From positions 1,067,472 to 1,131,471 of the forward strand of contig NZ_CP141050.1 in assembly GCF_034627025.1 (NCBI RefSeq): a stretch of DNA of 64,000 nt, given 5' to 3'. The notes under the pieces are model-generated. The model was not told the origin of the DNA. It did not search any database and saw only the letters and a list, made by a program, of their open reading frames with translations. Within the stretch, counting starts at the first letter, position 1; each line of letters begins with the position of its first letter. The stretch comes from Microvirga lotononidis. GTDB taxonomy: Bacteria > Pseudomonadota > Alphaproteobacteria > Rhizobiales > Beijerinckiaceae. This document shows, piece after piece, positions 16,806-25,795 of this stretch. The position numbers and the translations under genes are program-made.

Positions 16806-17504
16806 TCAAGTGACCGTTCTCAGGTCATGATTGGGGCGTCCATAAGGGGTGGGTTCCAGCAGGATGCACGCAGCTGAGCCAAGAGTCTGAGCGGCACTGC
16901 TCGTTCGCAGGTCAGGCATTGTTTCGAGCTGCCGAAGACCAGAGCGTCTGTCATTATAGTTCCGCCACCCAAGAAGCATCGTAACTCCTGGATTTGCGGG
17001 ACCAGTCTGGTTCTCGAAGAGCCCCAGTACCGTCGCTCCACTGGCGGCCATCGCGGGAAGGTAAGATTGGGCAAGGAATTCATTCGCAGTACCTTGCGAA
17101 CCAACCCGCACCGCATGGATACGCAGTTCAAAGAGGTCAGCTTCGACTGGTTGGGGCGCAGTATCATCGGCCTCTGACGGATTCCAAGCAGTCGAGGCTG
17201 TGAGAAAGCGCAGATCGTAGCGCTGGACCATCTCGCTTGTTCCATTGGTCCGTTGCCGGATCGCCTGCCACTCCTGATCTGCTCCCAGACCGGCAAAGCA
17301 CCTAGACCTCTGTTCAAACCCGCCCGGCCAGCGGAGCAGCCACACGAACATGGGTACTGACGGGCCGGCGCTCACCGTCCATTGAGCAAGCCGGGGCGGG
17401 AAACCGTGTCGCTCAAAGAAGGGTGGTAGCACCTGCCCGATCCGTTCAACGAGTTCTTCCAGGCGCCCAGGGACAGCGTGGTACATCCGCAACTCGTAGA
17501 ACAT
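16806..17504 (-). CDS. NIPSNAP family protein
   Basis: The product has 232 residues and two ferredoxin-like halves. The first starts MFYELRMYHAVPGRLEELVE. The second contains LFELRIHAVRVGSQGTANEF and LGWRNYNDR. NIPSNAP proteins are small dimeric alpha/beta-barrel-type proteins often found in catabolic operons; their biochemical role is unclear. Two GTGTATACAAGA sites lie right upstream at 17529-17566 and the GntR gene ends just beyond them. I infer that this gene belongs to the GntR regulon of the adjacent catabolic island. Confidence 0.82.
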   Translation of the reverse strand: MFYELRMYHAVPGRLEELVERIGQVLPPFFERHGFPPRLAQWTVSAGPSVPMFVWLLRWPGGFEQRSRCFAGLGADQEWQAIRQRTNGTSEMVQRYDLRFLTASTAWNPSEADDTAPQPVEADLFELRIHAVRVGSQGTANEFLAQSYLPAMAASGATVLGLFENQTGPANPGVTMLLGWRNYNDRRSGLRQLETMPDLRTSSAAQTLGSAACILLEPTPYGRPNHDLRTVT

Positions 17505-17528
17505 GGCCCGTCACCTAATTCCTAATCG

Positions 17529-17566
17529 GTGTATACAAGACATCCGCCAAAAACGTGTATACAAGA
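17529..17566. promoter_or_regulatory. two GntR-type operator sites
   Basis: GTGTATACAAGA occurs twice, at 17529-17540 and 17555-17566. The starts are 26 bp apart and each contains the palindrome TGTATACA. They lie between the GntR gene and the NIPSNAP start. Related TGTATGCA copies occur upstream of the GntR gene. FCD-type GntR regulators commonly bind such short TGTATACA-like palindromes. Confidence 0.65.
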
Positions 17567-17575
17567 TTACCACCC

Positions 17576-18304
17576 CTAGGCGGAATCTGAGCTTTCGCCA
17601 ACATCTTTCGCTGCCCGCATCACAGCCAAGCCGTTAAGGTAATGAGGCTCCATCAAGGCGCTGAGCCTGTCCCCATCCCGGGCTACAAGAGCTGATTGCA
17701 TCGCCTCGTGCTCGCGCAGGGCAGCATCCCATCGGGATGGATAAAGGTTGGCAGCGGAGCGGGCGCGGCGCACGCGAGGAGCGAGCAGGTCCCACACTTC
17801 CAAGAGAACAAAATTGTGGGAAGCTGCGACAATCCCACGATGGATGTCCTGATTGAGCGCGATGTATCGAGGCAGATCGCGCTGCACATAGGCAATCATC
17901 ATCTGATGATGCGAGATCGTGATCGCCGCGATCTCCTCATCGCTGGCCTTGACACACGCCAGCTTAGCCGCCGCAGCCTCGATATGGCCGACCGTCTGAT
18001 AGAGCGCCTCGACCTCGTCGAGATCGAGCGGCGCTACAATGGCGCCCCGGTTTGGGACAAGCCGGACCAACCCTTCGCTTGCCAGCGTCCGAATGGCCTC
18101 ACGCAATGGAGTTCTGGAGATCCCGAGGTCTTCGCAGAGTTCCTTCTCCCTCAGGGGAGCCCCCGGCAGAAGCTGGCCTGAAACGATCCTTTCCCGCAGC
18201 GCGGTAACTGCTGCGCCATGGAGGCGGCCCTTGCGCCCCCCAACGGACTCAATCGGTGAAGACGTCTCGTCCCGGACGTCAGCAGGGAGATCTGAATACA
18301 TCAT
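17576..18304 (-). CDS. GntR family transcriptional regulator, FCD domain
   Basis: The product has 242 residues from an ATG-ATG at 18304/18301; the frame extends to 18346, but that would run through the operator-like site at 18311. The N-terminal winged HTH includes LRERIVSGQLLPGAPLREKE and LCEDLGISRTPLREAIRTLA. The C-terminal FCD domain shows the metal-ligand pattern D-x3-H in ALNQDIHRGIV, then REHEAMQ, then MEPHY. FCD regulators usually repress catabolic operons until an organic acid binds. It is divergent from the dehydrogenase-to-hydratase operon and in line with NIPSNAP, so it probably controls both. Confidence 0.9.
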   Translation of the reverse strand: MMYSDLPADVRDETSSPIESVGGRKGRLHGAAVTALRERIVSGQLLPGAPLREKELCEDLGISRTPLREAIRTLASEGLVRLVPNRGAIVAPLDLDEVEALYQTVGHIEAAAAKLACVKASDEEIAAITISHHQMMIAYVQRDLPRYIALNQDIHRGIVAASHNFVLLEVWDLLAPRVRRARSAANLYPSRWDAALREHEAMQSALVARDGDRLSALMEPHYLNGLAVMRAAKDVGESSDSA

Positions 18305-18310
18305 GAGATA

Positions 18311-18390
18311 TGTATGCACCACTCTTGCGCCCGAGACAAACATCAAAAAGGGAACGAGGGGTGTTGACGTTCCTGGAATTTGTATGCACG
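18311..18390. promoter_or_regulatory. putative GntR operators in divergent promoter region
   Basis: TGTATGCAC occurs at 18311-18319 and again at 18381-18389, 70 bp apart. It differs by one base from the TGTATACA sites near NIPSNAP. Both lie in the region between the GntR gene and the rightward catabolic operon. Autoregulation and control of that operon are inferred. Confidence 0.55.
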
Positions 18391-18442
18391 CTAGCTGACA
18401 ATAACCGGGGCGCTTCGACGATCCCGGGTTAGGGAGAACGCC

Positions 18443-18658
18443 ATGGCCATTTCAGGCTGCATCGCGCTTTGGCGCGAAGGGTCCCTTGCGCGCACTTTAA
18501 CCCCGACACCGACGGCATCGTGTGCGTCGATCGAACCGTTCCTCCAGCAACACCACGTGGCGGAGCCCCGGGCTGAGACTTTGATCTCAAACAAGGTGGC
18601 GCCTCTGCAAGAGGCCGGCAGCAACCCGGGCAAGCGTGTTCGAAGGACACCGCTATGA
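18443..18658 (+). CDS. possible small leader-type ORF
   Basis: A 71-codon frame starts at ATG 18443 behind AGGGAGAA with good spacing and ends in an ATGA overlap with the dehydrogenase gene, as in translational coupling. The peptide (MAISGCIALWREGSLARTLT...) matches no family I know and its composition is unremarkable. It may be only the long leader of the operon. The ribosome site and the overlap are the only arguments for it. Confidence 0.25.
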   Translation: MAISGCIALWREGSLARTLTPTPTASCASIEPFLQQHHVAEPRAETLISNKVAPLQEAGSNPGKRVRRTPL

Positions 18659-19545
18659 CAGGAGCGAGGCCGCGGCTCGGGTTCGTCGGCATCGGCCTAA
18701 TGGGTGAGGGGATGACCCGTCGCCTTCTCGACCGAGGCTGGACCGTGACAGTCTGGAATCAGGAGCCGGAGCGCCTCGATATGGTCATCCCGCACGGCGC
18801 AGTCGCTGCGGCAAGTCCGGCTGCCGTGGCAGATGCCAGTGATTTCGTCCTGATGTGCGTGCTCCATACAGAAGCGGTGCGGCGATGCGTGTTTGCACCG
18901 GATGGAATTGCGGCGGCGCAAAACAAGCCACGCATCGTCATTGACCTCTCCACAGCTGATCCAGAGGCCACTCGCGAGATGGCCATGCGCCTGCGCACCG
19001 AGACCGGGACGAGTTGGGTTGATGCCCCGATCTCCGGCGGTCCAGGGGCCGCGCGCCAGGGCACTATGACCATAATGGCCGGTGGCGAGCCCAGCGATAT
19101 CGAGGCGATCCAGCCGATCATGGACGACCTCGCCGCCAATTTCACCCCCATGGGTCCGGTCGGGGCCGGGCAAACCACCAAGATCATCAACCAGGCAATT
19201 GTCGGGACTGGTTATGTGCTGATGGCCGAAGCCGTTGTGCTCGCCGAAGCAGCGGGTATTGCGGCTGAGCGTCTCCCACAGTGCCTCGCGGGAGGTGCGG
19301 CCGACAGCGTCCTGCTGCAGACGATATACCGGCAGATGAAGGCACGCGATTTCGCGCCGCCCAAGGGCTATGCCCGCCAGCTTCTCAAGGATCTGAAGGC
19401 AGTCGTGGATTTCGAGCGCACGGCTGGCCTGTCCCTCCCGATCGTCGAAACCGCCTGTGACCGATACGCCGCCTATGTCGGGAAGGGCAATGAGATGGAG
19501 GACTCAGCATCCATCGTACGTCTTTATGAGGGAACGGGATCATGA
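18655..19545 (+). CDS. NAD(P)-dependent beta-hydroxyacid dehydrogenase (3-hydroxyisobutyrate dehydrogenase family)
   Basis: The product has 296 residues. The N-terminal Rossmann motif is GFVGIGLMGEGMTRRLL, followed by IDLSTADPEATREMA. The family signature DAPISGGPGAARQGTMTIMA is next, and the catalytic lysine lies in GAGQTTKIINQAIVG. Such enzymes oxidise 2-hydroxymethyl or 3-hydroxy acids (or reduce semialdehydes) with NAD(P). It is the first recognisable gene of the rightward operon; its end overlaps the amidohydrolase start by four bases. The substrate is not evident. Confidence 0.92.
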   Translation: MTGARPRLGFVGIGLMGEGMTRRLLDRGWTVTVWNQEPERLDMVIPHGAVAAASPAAVADASDFVLMCVLHTEAVRRCVFAPDGIAAAQNKPRIVIDLSTADPEATREMAMRLRTETGTSWVDAPISGGPGAARQGTMTIMAGGEPSDIEAIQPIMDDLAANFTPMGPVGAGQTTKIINQAIVGTGYVLMAEAVVLAEAAGIAAERLPQCLAGGAADSVLLQTIYRQMKARDFAPPKGYARQLLKDLKAVVDFERTAGLSLPIVETACDRYAAYVGKGNEMEDSASIVRLYEGTGS

Positions 19546-20453
19546 GCGACACCAGGGCCGAGATTCCGATCATTGATGCGCATCAGCATTTCTGGAATCT
19601 CAGTACGAACTATTACCCTTGGCTTCAGGATCCGGACCCGATCCCCTTTCGATACGGCGACTACTCCGCGCTCAAGCGCAACTACCTCCCTGCCGACCTG
19701 CGACGTGACATTGGCTCATACCGGGTCGTGAAAACGATTCACATCGAAGCTGAGTGGGATCGGTCGCGGCCGGTGGCTGAGACCGAATGGCTGCATGACC
19801 TCTCGCGCCGCGAAGGCCTTCCGACAGTCTGCGTGGCTCATGCGGCTCTGGACGCGCCAGATGCTGATGAGACGCTTTACCGGCAAAGCCGCGTCTCTAT
19901 CGTGCGTGGCATTCGCCACAAACCCACTGCAGCGGGCTCCCCTGGTGAGGCGAAGCGTGGCGCACCAGGATCAATGGACGATCCACAATGGCGCAAAGGA
20001 TATGCGATCCTAGGATGCCTCGGTCTGTCCTTTGATCTGCAGACGCCTTGGTGGCACTTGGACGCCGCCTCGGAACTCGCACGCGATTTTCCAAACACAC
20101 AAATCATCATCAATCACACCGGCCTGCCTGCCGATCGCAGCCCAGAGGGGCTCGCCGCGTGGCGCAGTGCCCTTGAGAAGGTGGCGACCTGCCCGAACAT
20201 TGCTATCAAGATCTCCGGCCTCGGACAGAAGGGGCGTCCCTGGAGCTTGGAGAGCAATGCGCCAGTGATCCGCGACGCCATTGCGATCTTCGGAGCCGAT
20301 CGAGCCATGTTCGCTAGCAACTACCCCGTGGACAGCCTCGTGGCCTCCTACGGAACGATTGTAGCGGGCTTCCTAGCGGCGATCGCAGACCGCCCGATGG
20401 CGGAGCAGTATCAGCTGACCCACGACAGCGCAGAGCGGATCTATCGCCTCTGA
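19542..20453 (+). CDS. amidohydrolase family protein (amidohydrolase 2, lactonase-like)
   Basis: A TIM-barrel hydrolase of 303 residues begins IIDAHQHFWN (the HxH metal motif) and has INHTGLPAD (histidine at strand 6) and MFASNYPVDSL (the final acid region, as in L-fuconolactonase and PDC hydrolases). Members hydrolyse lactones of sugar acids or related C-C or C-O bonds. The close relatives by pattern are L-fuconolactonase or 4-sulfomuconolactone hydrolase-like proteins. The start overlaps the preceding gene (ATGA). It fits a role in opening a lactone made in the pathway. Confidence 0.88.
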   Translation: MSDTRAEIPIIDAHQHFWNLSTNYYPWLQDPDPIPFRYGDYSALKRNYLPADLRRDIGSYRVVKTIHIEAEWDRSRPVAETEWLHDLSRREGLPTVCVAHAALDAPDADETLYRQSRVSIVRGIRHKPTAAGSPGEAKRGAPGSMDDPQWRKGYAILGCLGLSFDLQTPWWHLDAASELARDFPNTQIIINHTGLPADRSPEGLAAWRSALEKVATCPNIAIKISGLGQKGRPWSLESNAPVIRDAIAIFGADRAMFASNYPVDSLVASYGTIVAGFLAAIADRPMAEQYQLTHDSAERIYRL

Positions 20454-20504
20454 CCTCTTTCAACCACGGGCTCATGAGTTCGTCCAACCCAGCAGGAGAG
20501 CAGA

Positions 20505-21293
20505 ATGGATACCAAAGTCGCTTCCACTATGGGAACCAACACCGCAGGCCAGCCGGATGCATTTCGAATCCGCAAATACTTTGAGCCGTTGCGGGTCGTT
20601 GACGTTTGCGATGCCCTTGACGGGATCGGATACTTCAACATCGGCCTGGTCTCGGAAGATATTCGACCACTCTGGCTCGGGATGCGATTCTGGGGTGTCG
20701 CCTACACGCTGCGCTGTGTTCCATCCAACAAGCCGATGTGGAAGCTTGATACCACGGAAGACATCGTCAATGCCCATGGGATCTGGTTCGACAAGGTCGG
20801 ACGGGGCGCACTCGGCTTCAACGACGAAATCCAGCCTGGGCATGTGGTTGTGACCGACGTCGGGGGCGCCGACAACGTCGGGCTCTGGGGCTCGGAAAAC
20901 ACCCTTCGCGCCGTCAAAGCTGGGGCCGTTGGGATCATCACCAACGGGCAATGCCGCGATACCGCTGAGATCCTGCAGCAGAAGACGCCGGTTTGCGCTA
21001 AGAGCCGCGGCCGCACGATCATTCCCGGCCGCATCGAGGCCGTCGAGACCCAAACCACAATCGGCTTTGGCGGAGCCCAGGTTCGTCCAGGCGACATCGT
21101 TGGCTGCGACGACGATGGCCTCGTGGTCGTTCCTCTCGAAGTCGCCGAAGAGGTAGCGCGCCATGCCAAGGCAGTGCTCATTGCCGACATGAAGTCGCGA
21201 AAGAGCCATTACGAAGCGCTCGGAATGCCCGTCGATAGGACGGTCGATTTTGCTGCGGTTGACGAGTACTACGCCGCACTCGACCGGGCCTAA
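20505..21293 (+). CDS. RraA-like family protein (HMG aldolase-type)
   Basis: The product has 262 residues. The core reads VVDVCDALDGIGYF, then GGADNVGLWGSENTLRAVKA and GAVGIITNGQCRDTAEI, which is the RraA/HMG-aldolase fold with the G-x2-G-x-R-D-type end. Members in catabolic operons are 4-hydroxy-4-methyl-2-oxoglutarate aldolase or oxaloacetate decarboxylase-like enzymes that cleave a C4/C6 oxo-acid to pyruvate. GDIVGCDDDGLVVVP is the conserved DDDGVVVVP segment. An AGGAG ribosome site precedes ATG 20505. Confidence 0.85.
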   Translation: MDTKVASTMGTNTAGQPDAFRIRKYFEPLRVVDVCDALDGIGYFNIGLVSEDIRPLWLGMRFWGVAYTLRCVPSNKPMWKLDTTEDIVNAHGIWFDKVGRGALGFNDEIQPGHVVVTDVGGADNVGLWGSENTLRAVKAGAVGIITNGQCRDTAEILQQKTPVCAKSRGRTIIPGRIEAVETQTTIGFGGAQVRPGDIVGCDDDGLVVVPLEVAEEVARHAKAVLIADMKSRKSHYEALGMPVDRTVDFAAVDEYYAALDRA

Positions 21294-21299
21294 GACACA

Positions 21300-21336
21300 T
21301 CCCGGCCGGCGCGCCTCGGAGTGCCTCCGGCCGGGA
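21300..21336. repeat. intercistronic inverted repeat
   Basis: TCCCGGCCGG pairs perfectly with CCGGCCGGGA across a 17-base loop, in the gap between the RraA-like gene and the binding-protein gene. There is no T-run, so it is more likely an mRNA-stabilising or attenuating hairpin than a full terminator. Confidence 0.5.
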
Positions 21337-21413
21337 CCACTCCGCATCGGCGGCGGCTCCGCCGGAGATCAAGCAGACCTCTGCCAAGGAGGCTCGGAAC
21401 AACGGAGGAAACG

Positions 21414-22664
21414 ATGACGAAGATGAGCTATTTGACCACCGGTCTCGTACTCGGCGCATCTCTTACAATGAACGGTCTCGCTCAGGCGGCCCCGGTCGAG
21501 CTGCAGTTCTGGGAGGGGCACAGCGTTCAGGAGGAGACGGCGACGATCAAGATGATCGAGGCCTTCGAAAAAGCCAACCCGGATATCAAGATTACTCGGA
21601 CCAAGGTCAACTTCGGCGGGAATTTCGAGAAAATCACGACAGCGGTCGCATCTGGTACGGCACCGGACGTCACTCCGATCTGGAGCGGGTTCCTGACCCA
21701 ATTCGCCGCCTCCGGATCTCTCATTGATCTGAACAAGTACGGAGCGGCGGATATCAAGAACAGCATTTACCCGGCCTCCTGGAACTACGTCCAGTATAAG
21801 GACGGCGTCTATGGCGTACCATACGCTCAGGACCCGCGGATGATCGTCTACAACCTTGATGCCTTCAAGGAGGTCGGACTGGAGAAAGGCCCTGCAACCC
21901 TCGACGAACTGTACACCTCGGCGAAGGCGCTTTCCAAGAAGTCTGGAAACGCCGTTGAACGCTATGGCTTGGCCGTAGGGGATCAGGACAATATCATCTA
22001 CTTCTTCGTCAGCCTGCTTTATGCCAATGGTGGACAGGTGTTCAATGCCGACGAGACCGAAGTGGCCTTCAACAGCGATGCCGGCATGAAGGCAGCCGGC
22101 TTCCTCAGCAAAATGGCACGCGAAGGGCTCGTCTCCACCAACGTGCCGCAGGACAACATGCGCAGTGGTTTGCTCACTGGCCGCTTCGGGATGATTTTCG
22201 ATGGTCCGTGGATTTTCTATGCGGCCGCGAATCTCGGAAAGCCGGCGCAACCCTTCGATGTGGTGCCATTCCCGTCCGCGACACCCGGTGGTCCGTCGGG
22301 AACAGTCGCGAGTGTGGGAGCCTACACAGCCTTTGCGTCCAGTAAGCACCCCGAGGAAGCGGCGAAGTTCGTGAAGTTCATGGCGTCTCCAGAGGCGCAG
22401 CAGTACCGCATCCAGGTGCTCAAGACCGGTGTCTCCCCGGCGGTTGTAAACGAGCCCTACGCAAAAGAAACGTTCCAGAAGGTGCCGGCCCTCGCCAAGG
22501 CGCAGGAGATCGCCGCCAACGTCAAGATCTATCCGGTCCAGGCCAAGTGGACGAAGGTCGTCGATGCGCTGCGGCCAGCTCTCGAAGCGATCAGTTCAGG
22601 AGCTGATCCTCAGGAGACCATCAACAATGCCGCGCGTCAGGCCAATCGCGGCCTGCGGCGTTAA
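21414..22664 (+). CDS. sugar/polyol ABC transporter substrate-binding protein (SBP_bac_1)
   Basis: The 416-residue product starts at an ATG behind GGAGGA, followed by a signal peptide (MTKMSYLTTGLVLGASLTMN, then GLAQAA). The mature start VELQFWEGHSVQEETATIKM, IEAFEKANPDIKITRTKV, TAVASGTAPDV and GGPSGTVASVGAYTAFASSK are typical of CUT1 sugar-binding proteins such as UgpB/MalE relatives. It delivers the solute to the permease pair encoded downstream. The substrate cannot be told from sequence. Confidence 0.92.
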   Translation: MTKMSYLTTGLVLGASLTMNGLAQAAPVELQFWEGHSVQEETATIKMIEAFEKANPDIKITRTKVNFGGNFEKITTAVASGTAPDVTPIWSGFLTQFAASGSLIDLNKYGAADIKNSIYPASWNYVQYKDGVYGVPYAQDPRMIVYNLDAFKEVGLEKGPATLDELYTSAKALSKKSGNAVERYGLAVGDQDNIIYFFVSLLYANGGQVFNADETEVAFNSDAGMKAAGFLSKMAREGLVSTNVPQDNMRSGLLTGRFGMIFDGPWIFYAAANLGKPAQPFDVVPFPSATPGGPSGTVASVGAYTAFASSKHPEEAAKFVKFMASPEAQQYRIQVLKTGVSPAVVNEPYAKETFQKVPALAKAQEIAANVKIYPVQAKWTKVVDALRPALEAISSGADPQETINNAARQANRGLRR

Positions 22665-22670
22665 GACCTC

Positions 22671-22695
22671 CGGCGCGACCGCTGCGGTCGCGCCG
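22671..22695. repeat. intercistronic hairpin between binding protein and permease genes
   Basis: CGGCGCGACC pairs with GGTCGCGCCG around a 5-base loop, immediately after the binding-protein stop codon. Such hairpins often protect the upstream mRNA so that binding protein is made in excess over the membrane parts. No T-run follows. Confidence 0.55.
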
Positions 22696-22721
22696 CCCCA
22701 CACCGTTCCTGCCAGGAGTGA

Positions 22722-23600
22722 ATGATGGGCCTGAATCGGCAGAAGATCATCCTTGGATCTGTCTTCCTTGGCTTGCCGTTGGCTTGGCTGACCTTCTTCG
22801 TGGTGTTCCCGATCCTACTCGTCGTCTACCTGAGTTTTACGAGCTACGACATTCTTGGGTCACCCAAATGGATTGGTCTGCTCAACTATGAGGACCTTCT
22901 GGACGACGATGTATTCTGGACCGCGGTACTGAACACAGCCTATTACACGATTGTGACTGTTCCGGTCGGCATGGCCCTGTCACTTCTGCTTGCTCTATTC
23001 ATAAATCGCAGGCTACCGGGCGTCGGCTTCTTCCGCACCGTCTATTATGCTCCAGTCGTTGCGCCGCTTGTCACGACAGCTCTTGTCTGGATGTTGTTCT
23101 ATTCGGAGACGACCGGTCTGTTCAATTATCTTCTGGCGCTGCTCGGCTTCGCGCCGAAGCAGTGGCTCAGCAGCAGCACGTGGGCAATGCCCAGCGTCAT
23201 CGTTATGAGCATCTGGAAAGGGCTTGGCTTCAATATGGTGATCTTCCTTGCCGGACTTCAGTCGATCCCCCGCGAGCTCTATGAGGCAGCCTCCCTTGAC
23301 GGTGCCGGATCGACCAGCAGCTTCCGGTACATTACGCTGCCGCTGCTGGCACCTTCGACCGTCTATGTGACAATCACCTCGATCATCGCGTCGTTCCAGG
23401 TGTTCTCGCAGGTCTTTGTCATGACGGGCGGGGGGCCGAACAACTCGACCACGACCATCGTACACCAGATCTACAGGACTGCATTTGTTCATCTTGAGGT
23501 TGGCTACGCTTCTGCGATGGCACTTGCCTTGTTTGTCATCCTGGTGGCCGTGTCGATGGTGAACCTACGGCTTGTCGCCCGCAAAGAGATCTACGGATAG
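22722..23600 (+). CDS. ABC transporter permease, CUT1 type (UgpA/MalF-like)
   Basis: The 292-residue product has six predicted membrane segments, the first at PLAWLTFFVVFPILLVVYLS. The EAA loop reads EAASLDGAGSTSSFRYITLP-LL, which docks the ATPase. LNTAYYTIVTVPVGMALSL and GGGPNNSTTTIVHQIYR are typical of the UgpA/LacF class. The start is an ATG-ATG after CAGGAG. It sits six bases before the second permease gene and pairs with it as a heterodimer. Confidence 0.93.
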   Translation: MMGLNRQKIILGSVFLGLPLAWLTFFVVFPILLVVYLSFTSYDILGSPKWIGLLNYEDLLDDDVFWTAVLNTAYYTIVTVPVGMALSLLLALFINRRLPGVGFFRTVYYAPVVAPLVTTALVWMLFYSETTGLFNYLLALLGFAPKQWLSSSTWAMPSVIVMSIWKGLGFNMVIFLAGLQSIPRELYEAASLDGAGSTSSFRYITLPLLAPSTVYVTITSIIASFQVFSQVFVMTGGGPNNSTTTIVHQIYRTAFVHLEVGYASAMALALFVILVAVSMVNLRLVARKEIYG

Positions 23601-23606
23601 TCACAC

Positions 23607-24551
23607 ATGACCGCAAATCCGACAGCTTTTACCAGCGAACTCACACGTGACGGTCGTGTGGAGTTGAGCGTACGCCCGGCAGTCCGAAGGCTTCTAAAGG
23701 ATTGGTTCGGGTTCTACCTGCCAGCCACTGTCATTGCGCTCGTCATGCTGTTCCCGTTTTTCTGGATGATCTCGATCGCGTTGCGGTCTGAGCCGGAGAT
23801 CTACACTTATCCGCCTCACATTTTTCCGGAGACGATCCGCTGGGACAACTTTGCCCGGATCTGGTCAGATCCCCGCATGAAAATGGGCCTGCTGTTCTGG
23901 AACACCCTGATCTATGCGACCGTCCGAACATTCCTGCAGCTGCTCCTCTCCAGCATGGCAGCCTTCGTGCTGGCCCGCTATCGCTTCCCCGGACGAGACG
24001 CAATCTTCTTCGCCATCCTCGCCACCGTCATGATTCCTCACGAGGTGCTGGTCATCCCCCTTTTCGTGATCATGAAGCACATGCCACTGGCAGGGGGAAA
24101 CGACTGGCTCGGCATGGGTGGGACCGGCTGGCTTGACAGCTTCAAGGGTCTGATCCTTCCGGGCATCGTGAGTGGCTATTCGATCTTCTTCCTCCGCCAG
24201 TTCTTTCTTAATATGTCATCTGAGCTCGAGGACGCCGCCCGGATCGATGGCGCCAGTGAATTTGGCATCTACTGGCGCATCACGCTGCCGATGGCGATTC
24301 CGGCCCTGACGACGCTTGGCGTCTTCAGCTTTCAGTTTGCCTGGTCCGACTTCATGTGGCCGCTCATCATCACGAACAGTGATCATATCAAGACCATCCA
24401 GCTTGGTCTTGCTGTGCTGCAATCAAGCGAGGGAACCGAGTGGTCGCTCCTGATGACCGGTGCAGTGATCGCGACGCTCCCACTGATATCGCTCTTCGTT
24501 CTGCTCCAGCGATTCATCTCAACGGGCATCAGCTTTGGTGTTGGGCGATAA
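23607..24551 (+). CDS. ABC transporter permease, CUT1 type (UgpE/MalG-like)
   Basis: The product has 314 residues. The N-terminal cytoplasmic part is followed by a membrane segment at [19 protein letters not shown]; the EAA loop is [44 protein letters not shown] and the C-terminal [17 protein letters not shown] are characteristic of MalG/UgpE proteins. It forms the second half of the channel. The ATPase gene starts 43 bases after its stop. Confidence 0.93.
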   Translation: MTANPTAFTSELTRDGRVELSVRPAVRRLLKDWFGFYLPATVIALVMLFPFFWMISIALRSEPEIYTYPPHIFPETIRWDNFARIWSDPRMKMGLLFWNTLIYATVRTFLQLLLSSMAAFVLARYRFPGRDAIFFAILATVMIPHEVLVIPLFVIMKHMPLAGGNDWLGMGGTGWLDSFKGLILPGIVSGYSIFFLRQFFLNMSSELEDAARIDGASEFGIYWRITLPMAIPALTTLGVFSFQFAWSDFMWPLIITNSDHIKTIQLGLAVLQSSEGTEWSLLMTGAVIATLPLISLFVLLQRFISTGISFGVGR

Positions 24552-24594
24552 GCGCCTTAGCCGGCGTCTGGACACGATCGGAAGGTATACAGAA

Positions 24595-25653
<1,059 letters not shown>

Positions 25654-25795
25654 ACGTCTGACTGAACGAGTGCGATTTGGTGGCATTTGGCCAGGTAGGA
25701 AGCCTTGTTCGATGCAAGACACGGTCAACAACAAGTCAGAAGGGCGATTGATTCGCCCGGAACCTGCTCTCGTAGGATGAAGAAGGACCCTCCGA

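Noticed and set aside
21369..22349. 326-codon leftward frame under the sugar-binding protein
   Set aside because: Antisense to a clear signal-peptide-bearing binding protein; no motif of its own.
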